64,000 bases of DNA from Stomoxys calcitrans. Taxonomy: Eukaryota > Arthropoda > Insecta > Diptera > Muscidae. Below the pieces are notes generated by a model. It saw nothing but the letters and a program-made list of their open reading frames with translations. It was not told where the DNA came from and did no database searches. Numbering within the stretch: the first letter of the stretch is position 1; every line of letters starts with the position of its first letter. Where the stretch lies: NCBI RefSeq assembly GCF_963082655.1, contig NC_081554.1, forward strand, positions 45,070,291-45,134,290, in the 5' to 3' direction. Positions 12,609 through 22,386 of this stretch are shown in pieces. The position numbers and the translations under genes were made by a program.

Positions 12609-13183
12609 GGCATCACATTTGACAGCTCTTACACATTCTCCCCACATGCCACAGCAATTTGTGATAAAGTCAAAAGTAGAAACAAGGTCCTCAAGTCACG
12701 TGGGTGCAGACAAAGAAACCTTGTTGATCACGTACAAAGCAATGGGCCGGTCTTTGCTAAGTTATGCAGCGCCAGTGTGGTCTCGTCAGCTCTCTGACAG
12801 TGGAATAATTTTCAGATCTGTCGGAATGCCTCCCTCCGAACTGCGACGGGTGCCCTCACTTCTCATGTGGACCACCTCTATCGTGAGACAAAGATCCTTG
12901 CATCCACCGCCCAGAAGTTTTAATGTGGCTCAGCATGATCTAGAGCGTGAGGTTCAGTGCTACAAGAGAGAACCTCTAGATCAAGCGGCATATCAAGCAG
13001 GTCCAGACAACATTCATGAGGACACGGTAGCAGATGCGGTAAATAGCTACCGGGTGAATGTAGTCCTTGAAGAGCGACCGCCTCCCATTGCACCTGAAGA
13101 AATTGACCTCCACCGGCAAACCAGATTAGTTCCAGCTCACACGATTGTAACGTCAGATGCAACTGCCTCAATTACTACAAAGC

Positions 13184-13315
13184 AAGAATTAATGCCGACG
13201 TGCAAGATGTGTGTCCCGAATGTAAGCAGGAACCACACGATACACGTCACCTGTTTAACTGTCCCGCCTAACCCACTCCACTCAGACCCAAATCCTTGTG
13301 GACGCGCCCCATCTT
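13184..13315 (+). repeat. Source copy of the Jockey C-terminal segment
   Basis: In-place C-terminal segment of the Jockey-type remnant, with Cys/His-rich residues (CKMCVPNVSRNHTIH) of the kind that ends many Jockey RT proteins. Paired with the displaced copy at 12476-12608. Confidence 0.8.
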
Positions 13316-13405
13316 AGTCGCAGAGTTCCTGTGTCTTGACACTCAACAGAATCAAGCAGACGAAAGAAAGAACACAACAACAAATACAAATTCAATTAAT
13401 AAGGG

Positions 13406-13484
13406 TAAATTTTTAGCGGAATCCATGGAGGTGGGTACCCAAAATTCAGCCCAGTCGAACTTAGCACGTTGTTACTCGTTTTTG
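13406..13484 (-). mobile_element. 5' terminus of the split A-type Helentron-like element
   Basis: Reads gcggaatccatggaggtggg and cagcccagtcgaacttagcacg, the reverse of the forward 5' terminus, closest to the copy starting at 14937. It completes the element begun at 10622, dating the Jockey insertion after the HLE. Confidence 0.7.
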
Positions 13485-14856
13485 TTTTTTGTCTCTGAGT
13501 ATCAACAATACTCGTTTAATGTGATTATTAATCAATTTTGATGGCGGGCCAAAGTTTGTTCTGCCCAGTAGTCGATAGCCATAGAAGAGAAACATTCTTG
13601 TGAAATTAATTGCACAGACGAAAGAAGAAAAAAAGAGAAAAAAATACCCACGATATCGAAATTATAATAAGATTTCCATTTTCAATAGAATGTTTGTGTA
13701 ATTTGCCCTACAATGGATTCCTCGTACAAATCTATGTGTAATTGTAAGCCGAACCAAATACACATACACGAGCGCGGCGTACACACATAGCCATGCACGC
13801 AGAAATTCTGCAAATAAACACAAATACATAGAAACAATAACTATGAGTTTAATTGCTAATTGACATACGCTGAAACATATAAATTTTTATGTCTTTCTTA
13901 AGGCGTCGGCATCGACATCGACAATAAAATGTATTTGGCTAAATGGGAAATGTCGTCCTTTTTGCGTACAAAGAAGAAAGAAAGTTTCCCTCCAGCTACG
14001 CTTTTGTTTGAGAGATGGGCTAAAGAGCTCAACTGAAATTTAATAAACATTAGTTTGGGGAGGTTAGCATTAACATAATTTATACCAAACAAAGGGATTT
14101 AAATTTCCTTCTTAACACTCGCTACCAAAACGCAACGCAACTCAACTCAACTCAAGTTGACAACAATTCCGCCATTGGCTGCCTTGGCCTCAATGAAACT
14201 GCGAATCGAATAAAAATTGCCAAAAGCTAAAGTAATGGCAATCATTTAATTTATATGGAAATATGTATTGAATTTTGAATTAAAAGTTAATCATACGCAG
14301 CATGTGCTGTCTCAAGCAAAATAAAAAGTTCTTGCCACTTCTTCTGTTGTTCTGTTCAGTTCTGTTCGCTTCGACTTTTGGCATTTACAGTTGGATCGCT
14401 AAAGTTTTTGTTTGAAAGTTTCTTTGTGAAATTGTCGATGGTTCTAGATACCCTAATCGAAATTTTATTTAAATAGGCAACTAAGACATTAAATTATCGT
14501 TGAGCATGAAGTTTTTGCAAGATGAAATGATATGCAGACTTCACTCAACTTAACTGACATTGTCTGCTACATCTGTTGGCAATAAGCTAAAATGGATTTT
14601 GTATAATGCCTTCTTCACATACAGACGAACTTAGATTAATTTGCTGATATGAGATTAAGTCAAAATGTTTGTTGGCTTCACAACAACAAGAAGGCAATAA
14701 AGACTAAAATCTGCTTGCCCAAAAAAAAAAAAAACGCAAGGTGGAAAACATATTTGATTTTAAAGTCAAGGAATGAATGAATGAAAAAAAAAAAAACAGT
14801 AGGGAAAGCAGAAATTGCAGAAATTGCACAATATATCGACGCTTTATTTAATTATT
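13485..14856. other. Unique AT-rich DNA, no gene seen
   Basis: Includes the pentamer run caactcaactcaactcaa near 14140 and A-runs at 14720-14735 and 14784-14796. No exon or RNA gene recognised. Confidence 0.5.
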
Positions 14857-14932
14857 GCCACCGTAGCGCAAAGGATATCATATCCGCCTATGATGCTGAA
14901 CGCCTGGGTTCTAAAAATGGCGAGAAAATGAA
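14857..14932 (+). mobile_element. tRNA-derived SINE, 5' fragment
   Basis: Matches the SINE head: GCCACCGTAGCGCA (box A region), then tccgcctatgatgctgaacgcctgggttc (box B, damaged after TTC). Only about 76 bp remain before the adjoining HLE. Confidence 0.75.
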
Positions 14933-14936
14933 AAAA

Positions 14937-15615
14937 CAAGTAAAAGCGTGCTAAGTTCGGCCTAGCCGAATCTTGGAAACCCACCAATAAGGATTCTGCT
15001 AAAATATGGGTGTTATATGGGTGCGAATGGTTTATATGAGAGCTATATCAGTTTGTAGACCGATTTCAACCGTACTTGGCACAGTTATTGGAAGTCATTA
15101 CAGAACATTACATGCAAAATTTTAGCCAAATCGGACGAAAATTACGGACGCCAGGGACTAAAGATGTCGAATCGGGAGATCGGGTTATATGGGAGCTATA
15201 TCAGGATATATGCCGATTTCAGTCGTACTTGGCAGGATCAGTAGACGTCGTAACAGAATACTACATGCAAAATTTCAGCCCAATCGGATGACAATTGCGG
15301 CTTGTAGCGGCTCAAGATGTCGACTCGGGAGATCGGGTTATATGGGAGCTATATCCAACTCTGAACCGATTAGGCCCATTGTTTTGATGTAGCGACATAC
15401 ATCAAAAGGATGTATCTTGCAAAATTTTAAGCGGCTGACTTGCTGCGTTCGACAGCTGTCCTGATTTCGACAGACGAATGGACGGACGGACAGGGCTAGA
15501 TCAGCTCAAAATGTCCAGACGATCAAGAGAATGGGGTCGTAGAACAATATTTCGAGGTGTTACATGCAGAGTGACTAGGTTAGTATATCCCCATCATATG
15601 GTGATGGGTATAAAA
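14937..15615 (+). mobile_element. Helentron-like element, A core, short form
   Basis: Complete by termini: aacaagtaaaagcgtgctaag with ggcctagccgaatc at the left and atggtgatgggtataaaa at the right. Three core units (atatgggagctatatcag) precede a brief GACR tract (cagacgaatggacggacgg, about 15470) and the usual gatcaagag/cgaggtgttac tail. First of three HLEs in head-to-tail order. Confidence 0.75.
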
Positions 15616-15626
15616 AATAAATAAAC

Positions 15627-16966
15627 AGGTAAAAGCGTGTTAAATTCGGCCGGGTCGAATCTTATATACCCTCCACCATGGATCGCATTTGTCGAGTTCT
15701 TTTCCCGGTGTCTCTTTTTAGGCAAACAAAGGAAAGGATAAAAAAGCAAATTATTATGCTATTGAAGCTATATTAAGTTCGATTCGGATCATAATAGAAT
15801 GTATGTTGGAGACCATAGTAGAAGTCATTGTGTAAAATTTCTGCCAAATCGAATAATGATTTCGCCCTTAAGGGCTCAAAAAGTAAAATAGGGAGATCAT
15901 TTTATAGGTATTAGGTTATAGACCGATTCAGACCATATTTGACACGTATGTTCAAGGGAGAAGCCGTTGTATAAAATTTCATCCAAATCAGATAATACTT
16001 GCGCCCTATGGAGGCTCAGGAAGTCAAGATCCCAGATCGGTTAATGTGACAGGTATATCAAGTTATGGATCGATTTGAACCGTACTTTGCACAATTGTTA
16101 AAAGTCATAACGAAACACCTCATGCAAAATTTAAGCCAAATCGGATAAGAATTAACTCCTCTAGTGACTCAAGAAGTCAAGATTCCAGATCGGTTTATAT
16201 GGCAGCTATATCAGGTTATGAATCGATTGGATCCATACTTTGTACAGTTGCTGGAAGTCATGACGAAACACATCGTGCAAAATTTCAGCCAAAGCGGATA
16301 GGAATTGCGCCCTCTAGTGGTTCAAGAAGGCAAGATTCATGATCGGTTTATATAGCAGCTATATCAGGTTATGAACACATTAGAACCATACTTTGTATAG
16401 TTGTGCTGGAAGTCATGACAAAACACGTCGTGCAAAATTTCAGCCAAATTGGATAGGAATTGCGCCCTCTAGAGGCACAAGAATTCAAGACTCAAGATCG
16501 GTTTATTTGGCAGCTATATCAAAACATGGACCGAAATGGTTCATTTACAATCCCAACCGATCTATACCTATTTGAAGTATTTGTGCAAAATTTGAAGCGG
16601 CTAGCTTTACTCCTTCGAAAGTTAGCGTGCTTTCGACAGACAGACGGACGGACCGACAGACGGACAGACGGACGGACCGACAGACGGACAGACAGACGGA
16701 CGGACAGACGGACGGAAAGACGGACGGACGGACAGACGGACAGACGGACGGACAGACGGACGGACAGACAGAAGGACGGACGGACAGACGGACAGACGGA
16801 CGGACGGATGGACGGATGGATGGACATGGCTTGATCGACATAAAATGTCATGACGATCAAGAATATGTATACTTTATGGGGTCTGAGACGAATATTTCGA
16901 GGAGTTACAAGCAGAATGACAAAATTGGTATACCCCCATCCTATGGTGGAGGGTATAAAAACAAAT
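15627..16966 (+). mobile_element. Helentron-like element, A core, full length
   Basis: Runs from aacaggtaaaagcgtgttaaattcgg through ataccctccaccatggatcgc, about five core units with gcgccctctag, a 191-bp GACR array, tcatgacgatcaagaatatg and cgaggagttacaagcagaatg, to cctatggtggagggtataaaa. A good reference copy for the family's layout in this window. Confidence 0.8.
16635..16825. repeat. GACR (GTCY complement) microsatellite
   Basis: 191 bp of gacagacggacgg with irregular cagacgga/cggacgga order, ending gatggatggacatgg. It occupies the microsatellite slot of the surrounding HLE. Confidence 0.9.
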
Positions 16967-18178
16967 AAAAAGGTGTTAATTTCGGCCAAGCCATCTTTTG
17001 ATGGGTATCCATGGTATTATGTAAACCATTTTTGTCATAATCCGGTGAAAATGCATAATTTATGCCCCCATAGGAGCTTTACCGAAATATGGTCCGATTT
17101 GGACCAAATTCGACACGGATATTGAGAGGTCTAATAAGTATAATTCACTGTTCAATTTTGTAGAACAAAATATTGGTTTTTTGTAGCCATATCCAATTAT
17201 AGACCGATCTGAACTATATACAACACGGATGTCGAGAAGCCTAACATAAGTCACTATGTTAAATTTGAGCAAAATCAGATTAAAATGTGCCTTTTATGGG
17301 GGTAAGACTTTAAAGCGAGAGATCGGTCTGTATGGCAGCTACATCCAAATCTGGAACGTTGTGAGTCAAATTAAGGACGAATGTCAAAGGCCGTAACACA
17401 AGTCACTGTCCAAAATTTCGGCGACATAGGACCACAAGACCTTTTATGGATCCAAGACCTTAAATCGAGAGATCGGTCTATATGGCAGCTATATCAAAAG
17501 CTGGACCGATCTATTCCAAATTGACGAAGCATGTCGAATGGCCTAACATAGCTCACGGTCTCAAATTTCGGCGAAATCGGACAATAAATGCGTCTTTCAT
17601 GGGTCCAAAACCTTAATTAGAGAGATCGGTCTATATGGCAGCTATTTCCAAACCGGAACCGATCTGAACCAAATTGAAGAAAGATGTCGACTGGCCTAAC
17701 ACAACTCACTGTTCCAAATTTTGCCAAAATCGGACAATAAATGCGCTTTTTATAGGCCCAAGACCTTAAATCGAGAGATTGGTCTATATGGCAGCTATAT
17801 CCAAATCTGGACCAATCAAAGCCAAATTGAAGAAGAATATCGAAGGGCCTAACGCAATTCACTATCCCAATTTTCAGCAAAATCGGATAATAAATGTGGA
17901 TTTTATGGGCCTAAGCCCATATTCGAACTTAACCTGCTTATGGACAAAAAGAAGAATCTGTACAAAGTTTCAGCTCACTATCTCTTTTTTTAAAGACTGT
18001 AGCGTGATTTCAACAGACAGACGGCCGGACACACCGACGGACATGGCTAGATCGTCTCAGATTTTTACGCTGATCAAGAATATATATATTGTATAGTGTC
18101 GGAAATGGATATTTCGATGTTTAGCAAACGGAATGACAAAATGTATATATTCTCATCCTTCGGTGGTGGGTATACAAA
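16967..18178 (+). mobile_element. Helentron-like element, B core, full length
   Basis: Starts aaaaaggtgttaatttcggcc and gggtatccatgg, with the B leader (accatttttgtcataatccgg). Core units read gagagatcggtctatatggcagctatatccaaatctgg with aaatcggacaataaatgcg. Tail: cagacagacggccggacac, tagatcgtctcagatttttacg and tcggtggtgggtatac. Third in the head-to-tail series. Confidence 0.75.
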
Positions 18179-18180
18179 TT

Positions 18181-18312
18181 CAACGGTGAATATCCCCTCC
18201 TAATGCTAACGATATTTATGAGATACTATGTCATGTAGAGACTTCTTCCTATGAGGTGTCGCAGTGCGGCGCGCCGTTCAGGCTCGGCTATAAAAAGGAG
18301 AGCTATTACCTC
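18181..18312 (+). mobile_element. tRNA-derived SINE, central fragment
   Basis: Contains cccctcctaatgctaacg, gaggtgtcgcagtgcggc and ctcggctataaaaaggag, the central body of the SINE, without the tRNA-like head or the tail. Confidence 0.75.
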
Positions 18313-18771
18313 TAGCTTTGGATCGATGTTCATCTACAAACTGTACTGCCTGCAACTGGAAATTTGCTTTCACCTTTTCTATTCGATCAGATAAGGTTTT
18401 CCGAAATTTCTTCTCAGCATCAAGTACATGTGAGGTGGGATGGTAGATCACTGAAGAAACGACTCAGTTTCCCCACAATTTGCGACAAAATTTAATATTT
18501 ATTACATATTTCTTTTAATAAATTTTTATTTGTTTTTGAAAAATTCTTGAGTAAAAACTTTATAACAAAATTTTTAAAAATAAAAATTTGAACTATTTTT
18601 TCAGATAATCTTACCACGCTGTTAAGAAAGTAAAATAAATAAATTTTTTACATTCAATTAATGACTAGAAGTCCATCATTATCATCATAAATTGTCATCA
18701 TCTACTACAATTTAAGGGGTAAGTCTTGCAAATACATCTCCTTCTTAATCTTAACCATCAAACTGTGATTG
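18313..18771. other. Unique AT-rich DNA downstream of the unc80-like fragment
   Basis: No exon recognised. On the minus strand this follows the putative stop codon at 18772 and could include former 3' UTR; AT-rich stretches such as attttttacattcaatt are present but no poly(A) signal can be singled out. Confidence 0.4.
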
Positions 18772-18979
18772 TTAAATGAGTGTATCCTCATCTTGACTCT
18801 AATAAACCATTAAAAGTGAATATTGAGAGGGTGAAAGGCCCAAGGTCAAACCTCCCAGAGAAACATCGAGTGATATGAGACCAGTTTGTAGACTATTGGT
18901 GTAACGATAACCGGAAGTGGATGAAGTTTTGCAATACCGAATCCCATGAAATTTCTCCAATAGGCTTGGGATGCTCTTC
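18772..18979 (-). pseudogene. unc80: unc80-like terminal exon
   Basis: Acceptor accctatcccag, then EEHPKPIGEISWDS; an extra A near 18929 shifts the frame, after which TSSTSGYR, NSLQTGLISLDVSLGGLTLG and SPSQYSLLMVY follow, then TAG, SQDEDTLI and stop TAA (18772-18774). The TAG near the end may stand for an original Glu codon (GAG). Confidence 0.65.
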
Positions 18980-19062
18980 CTGGGATAGGGTTGTGACATG
19001 TGATTAGTTAAAGACTCTATAGCAATCCATTCTTTCTTTTGCTTTTAATGCGATGAACTTAC

Positions 19063-19586
19063 TATACTCGGTGGTTCCATGGGGGTGAGACGGCTACGCT
19101 TCAAACGAAACGTTTTGCGGCTAGCAACCTTTGTCCTTTGTAATCTTGAGCGTGTACGATCTCCCGAGCTATCCTCTGCTGGACTTTCGGGCGATAGTGG
19201 TGTGCTGGAAGTCTCCCCTGAGGCTTGTCTAAATTCTACCGAAGAGACAAAACGTAACTTTGGTGGCTATGTTTCGAAGGGAGCCTGTTGCAAACTCTGG
19301 GAATACGATAGCTCTGAGGTTATCCCTGATGGCAAAGCTGTGTCAATGGTGGCAGAGCTGGTACCCTGGCAGGATGCCACACCTGATCGTGAGGCCCCAA
19401 TTAGCGTAGGAGCTGAACCTGATTGCCTGAATACCACCACTATAACTTTCACTGGTAGTGGTGTGATGATCTTTGCCCTGGAACTGGTTGACTGCGATTC
19501 TTTTGGAGGAGGTAACATTTAATGGGGCTGAGTGTCGCTGGGCATACAAATACCGTCGGAGCCGCTGCGGGAGTCAATGGGTGCCG
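19063..19586 (-). pseudogene. unc80: unc80-like exon 3 of 4
   Basis: Acceptor actaacacatttcag at 19587. Reads APIDSRSGSDGICMPSDTQP, changes frame to NVTSSKRIAVNQFQGKDHH, and changes again to a Ser/Thr-rich stretch (GITSELSYSQSLQQAPFET), TAG, PPKLRFVSSVEFRQASGE, ETSSTPLSPESPAEDSSGD and a basic SRKTFRLKRSR. Donor is the consensus GTAAGT at 19062-19057. The plus strand here is also open for 147 codons, which I treat as a shadow. Confidence 0.65.
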
Positions 19587-19883
19587 CTGAAATGTGTTAG
19601 TGTGTAGCTTGCCCTGTAGTGGTACCAGTGAAAATTGAAATTAAAGAAGGTCGTTGTTGTGATTTATTATGAACATCTGTACCACAAGCCACAAGGCCAC
19701 AAGCCCGCTGGGGTGTCACTCTTCATTTGGTCGGAACTCTCACGATCTGGAAATTGTAGTTCGACAATGAAAATAATTTAAGAAAATGTTCAAGGAAGTT
19801 GATATTCAATTCATATCAAAGCAACGATATGAAGTCGAACCGTTTTTCGCTTGGAAATACCCTTCGATAAATGGAGGGATGTA

Positions 19884-20119
19884 TGGGTTGCCCAAAAAGT
19901 AATTGCTGATTTTTCATATAGTCGGCGTTGACAAATTTTTTCACAGCTTGTGACTCTGTAATTGCATTCTTTCTTCTGTCAGTTATCAGCTGTTACTTTT
20001 AGCTTGCTTTAGAAAAAAAGTGTAAAAAAAGTATACTTGATTAAAGTTCATTCTAAGTTTTATTAAAAATGCATTTACTTCCTTTTAAAAAATCCGCAAT
20101 TACTTTTTGGGCAACCCAA
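19884..20119. mobile_element. Mariner-type MITE, copy 2, in an unc80-like intron
   Basis: 236 bp with termini TGGGTTGCCCAAAAAGTAAT and complement, preceded by TA (19882-19883). Differs from copy 1 (2942-3177) at only about seven positions. It lies inside the intron between unc80-like exons 2 and 3, close to the donor at 20133. Confidence 0.85.
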
Positions 20120-20133
20120 AAAAAAAGTCTTAC

Positions 20134-20301
20134 CCTAACGTATTTCCTCCAGCCCATCTCTGAGATCCCTACTGTTTCGAGCCAATTCAAAAAGCAAGGC
20201 TCGTTTGGATTTTATGCCCCTCTGGAGTGGAGTACCTCTTAATCTCTCTCGTATAAGGAACTGCATATGATCTCATGATCTCCTATGGAAGGCTGGGATA
20301 T
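20134..20301 (-). pseudogene. unc80: unc80-like exon 2 of 4
   Basis: Acceptor gacctacttgcag, then ISQPSIGDHE; one base is missing near 20270-20271, after which the frame reads MQFLIRERLRGTPLQ and onward to GLEEIR, ending TAG G before donor GTAAGAC. The single leftover base joins the first two bases of the next exon to make GCG (Ala). Confidence 0.65.
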
Positions 20302-20364
20302 CTGCAAGTAGGTCAAACATTTTCGAAAGGTTTATAGAAAAAACTTTTTTGCACTTTCGCTAAC

Positions 20365-21024
20365 CTTAACCAAAATAAAAGGCAGCAACACTATATACAG
20401 AGGTGTTCTATGGGTTGCCACAAACTTCAAGAAACTCCATAGGACAAGGACAGCCTCATTTCTTCTTCCCAAATCCCTCATGACTCTTACAATTCTAGGC
20501 CATTTTGTTGAAAGGCGACTCTCAAAGGATATGCAGACTATGCGCAGGCCCAAAAAGGCTGCCTGGTAAAGGGAGCTAGCGATGCAGGCTATTCTTTTGG
20601 CATCTCTGCCGCCCGTAAAGGTTATCGAACTTGTTCTCCAATCTCCTGCCACACGATTAATTTCCGAAACAGCGTGGCCTGTGTGTCCTGCAGTAGGACT
20701 CGTGGCATCTAAAACGGCCGTTAGCAAATAGCTGGCATCGGTCATTTTCAATTCGCCCACATCGGAAACACCTCGGCCGGAGTATAGCTTCAAGCATAGT
20801 GGCGTTATCAAATGCATTGGATGTCCTTTGGCCTTGTCCTGTGTGGATAATTCGATAAAGCCTCTACATATTTTCACCAGGGAAGAAGAATCGACAGGAC
20901 TTACCGCTGTGCATTGCTACCAGGCCTACCACAGTCGAGCAAAAGAAGGCCGGCGGTGTGTTTTACATTCGACTTTGATGACAAGGGGAATGATGATATA
21001 TGTCTCTATTTCCTGTATCTGTGC
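20365..21024 (-). pseudogene. unc80: unc80-like exon 1 of 4
   Basis: Acceptor aaaaatccag precedes gcacagatacag (exon start 21024, tentative). The frame reads IETYIIIPLVIKVECKTHRR, then two TAG codons (LW-stop-AW-stop-QC), then an uninterrupted stretch of about 185 codons with KICRGFIELSTQ, MTDASYLLTAVLDATSP, IACIASSLYQAAFLGL and KWPRIVRVMRDLG. Both stops fit CAG-to-TAG changes. Donor AAG/GTTAGC at 20365; the next intron is 63 bp. Confidence 0.65.
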
Positions 21025-21288
21025 CTGGATTTTTGCTACTTTACTTGTTTGAAATTTAAACTTAAACTAATTTTACTTTAGTAGAATTTAAAATTCCCTT
21101 AAGTACGGATCACAAGCATGTTAATGAAAAAAAAAAAAAAAACGAATTCAACAAAGTTTAATTTTCTGGTTATAGTATATGTTCAATTATTCCATTCCTG
21201 GGTACAATGTATCTCAGACAGATGGGGTGTGGTCTCGACCTAATAAGAGCACTTATCATATTCATTGAACTAGTGCGTTCCTCTACTT
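21025..21288. other. Unique AT-rich DNA, possible former intron
   Basis: Upstream (on the minus strand) of the first unc80-like exon seen here. Contains an A-run at 21127-21142. No further exon recognised. Confidence 0.4.
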
Positions 21289-21404
21289 TTTTGTACCCTT
21301 CACCTTGGATGGGGGTGTACTAACCTAGTCATCCCGTTTGTAACATCTCGAAATATTTGTCTAAGAACCCATAAAAAAAATATTTCATTGATCTCAACGA
21401 CCTT

Positions 21405-21748
21405 CTGTCTGTCCGTCCGTCTGTCCGCCCGTCCGTCTGTCCGTCCGTCTGTCCGTCCGTCTGTCCGTCCGTCTGTCCGTCCGTCTGTCCGTCCGTCTGT
21501 CCGTCCGTCTGTCCGTCTGTCCGTCCGTCCGTCTGTCCGTCCGTCTGTCCGTCCGTCCGTCCGTCTGTCTATCCGTCCGTCTGTCTATCCGTCCGTCTGT
21601 CCGTCCATCTGTCCGTCCGTCTGTCCGTTCGTCCGTCTGTCCGACCGTCCGTCTGTTCGTCCGTCTGTCCGTCCGTCTGTCCGTCCATCTGTCCGTCCCT
21701 CCGTCTGTCCGTCCGTCTGTCCGTCCGTTCGTCTGTCCGTCCGTCTGT
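21405..21748. repeat. GTCY microsatellite, 12-nt higher-order unit
   Basis: 344 bp dominated by the 12-mer ccgtccgtctgt, with a less regular right half (gttcgtcc, gaccgtcc, gtctatcc variants). Occupies the usual HLE microsatellite slot. Confidence 0.9.
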
Positions 21749-21919
21749 TGAATGAATGCTTACTTTCGAAGAAGTAAAGCTAGACACTCGAAATTTTGCA
21801 CAAATACTTCCTATTAGTGAAGGTCGGTTGGGATTGTAAATAGGCCAAATCGGTCCATGTTTTGATATAACTGCCATATAAACCCATCTCCCGATTTGAC
21901 TTCTTGAGCTTCAAAGAGC

Positions 21920-22150
21920 ATAATGCAAATGCAAATATTATCCATGGACATTTCACTACGGAACAGGGGCAAACTTCTCACATATCAATGAGTCCGATTC
22001 CAGCTTAAGCTCAATGATAAGGAGCCTCCTTTTTATAGTCGAGTCCGAACGGCGTGCCGCAGTGCGACACTTCTTTTGGGAGATGTTTTTACATGGCATA
22101 GTACCTAGTACAAGTGTTGCCAGCATTAAGAGGGTAAAACCATCGCTGAA
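21920..22150 (-). mobile_element. tRNA-derived SINE, 5' truncated
   Basis: Reverse-oriented body and tail: gcaaacttctcacatatcaatgag, gcttaagctcaatgataaggag, cggcgtgccgcagtgcgac, tgttgccagcattaag. The tRNA-like head is missing. Inserted in the A core of the surrounding HLE. Confidence 0.8.
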
Positions 22151-22386
22151 ATTTTCCGAATTGTTTGAAATTTTGCACAATGGCTTCTACTATGGTCCCC
22201 AACATTCAAAGTAAGTATGCCTCGATTCGGTGTGTAACCTAATTTTGCTAAAAAGCACAGCAATTCTTATTCATTATACTTTGTTTGCCTATTAGGAAAC
22301 ACCAGGAAAAGAACTTGACAAATGCCATCCAAGGTGGAGGGTATATAAGATTCGGCTCGGTCGAACTTCGCGCTTTTACTTGTTTT

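Larger units (their letters stand above)
11430..13400 (+). pseudogene. Broken Jockey/CR1-like non-LTR retrotransposon (reverse transcriptase)
   Basis: 5'-truncated remnant of the second ORF of a Jockey/CR1-like element, which would copy element RNA at a nicked chromosomal target. Visible parts in order: DPKRSAV and the RAIRRIRGLR segment (11480-11590, frame change inside); a fingers segment ending in ALGSDGIS, CRPISLLSSLAKTLEALLLP and QHGFR (11592-11975); RT motif A ALDLSKAF (about 12007); motif C reading YAYD instead of YADD (12277-12288); a thumb-like segment GITFDSSYTFSPHA (from 12609); KETLLITYKAMGRSLLSYAAPVW (12711-12780); and a C-terminal domain to FLCLD (about 13337). At least four frame changes and the motif C change make it inactive. 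Residues 12476-12608 duplicate the C-terminal segment 13184-13315. Inserted in an A-type HLE. Confidence 0.8.
18772..21024 (-). pseudogene. unc80: Decayed 3' end of an unc80-like gene (four exons, introns kept)
   Basis: UNC80 is a very large scaffold protein of the neuronal NALCN sodium-leak channel complex; only its C-terminal part would be represented. Four minus-strand exons are seen: 21024-20365, 20301-20134, 19586-19063, 18979-18772. Splice sites are GT/AG, and codon phases agree across all three junctions (0/0; one base left then two; 0/0), which is unlikely by chance. Recognisable peptides: IVLLPFILVK joined to ISQPSIGDHE, IKSKRALLFELARNSRDLRD, SRKTFRLKRSRLTPMEPP and a final SQDEDTLI. 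Lesions: TAG at 20926-20928, 20917-20919 and 20135-20137, a one-base deletion near 20270, at least two frame changes and a TAG in exon 3, and a frame change and TAG in exon 4. Because introns persist it is a genomic duplicate, not a processed copy. No upstream exons were found. The unc80 name is from memory of family peptides and unverified; an expressed gene with sequence errors is less likely. Confidence 0.65.
21289..22386 (-). mobile_element. Helentron-like element, A core, with GTCY array and SINE
   Basis: Begins tttttgtacccttcaccttggatggggg and ctagtcatcccgtttgtaac, then a 344-bp GTCY array, cttactttcgaagaagtaaagc, one core unit, a SINE insertion (21920-22150), more core, and the complete 5' terminus ccaaggtggagggtatataag with cttcgcgcttttacttgttt. 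Confidence 0.75.

Noticed and set aside
11430..13400. Reverse transcriptase as a domesticated host gene
   Set aside because: Frame changes, altered active site and internal duplication show a dead element.
19079..19522. 147-codon plus-strand open frame
   Set aside because: Shadow of the unc80-like exon on the minus strand, which has matching splice phases with its neighbours; the plus frame has no recognisable domain.
20881..20916. Alternative splice acceptor at the second TAG (ggtag/caatgc), removing both stops from exon 1
   Set aside because: Upstream sequence reads as conserved-looking protein in the same frame, so TAG mutations are the simpler explanation; the alternative cannot be fully excluded.
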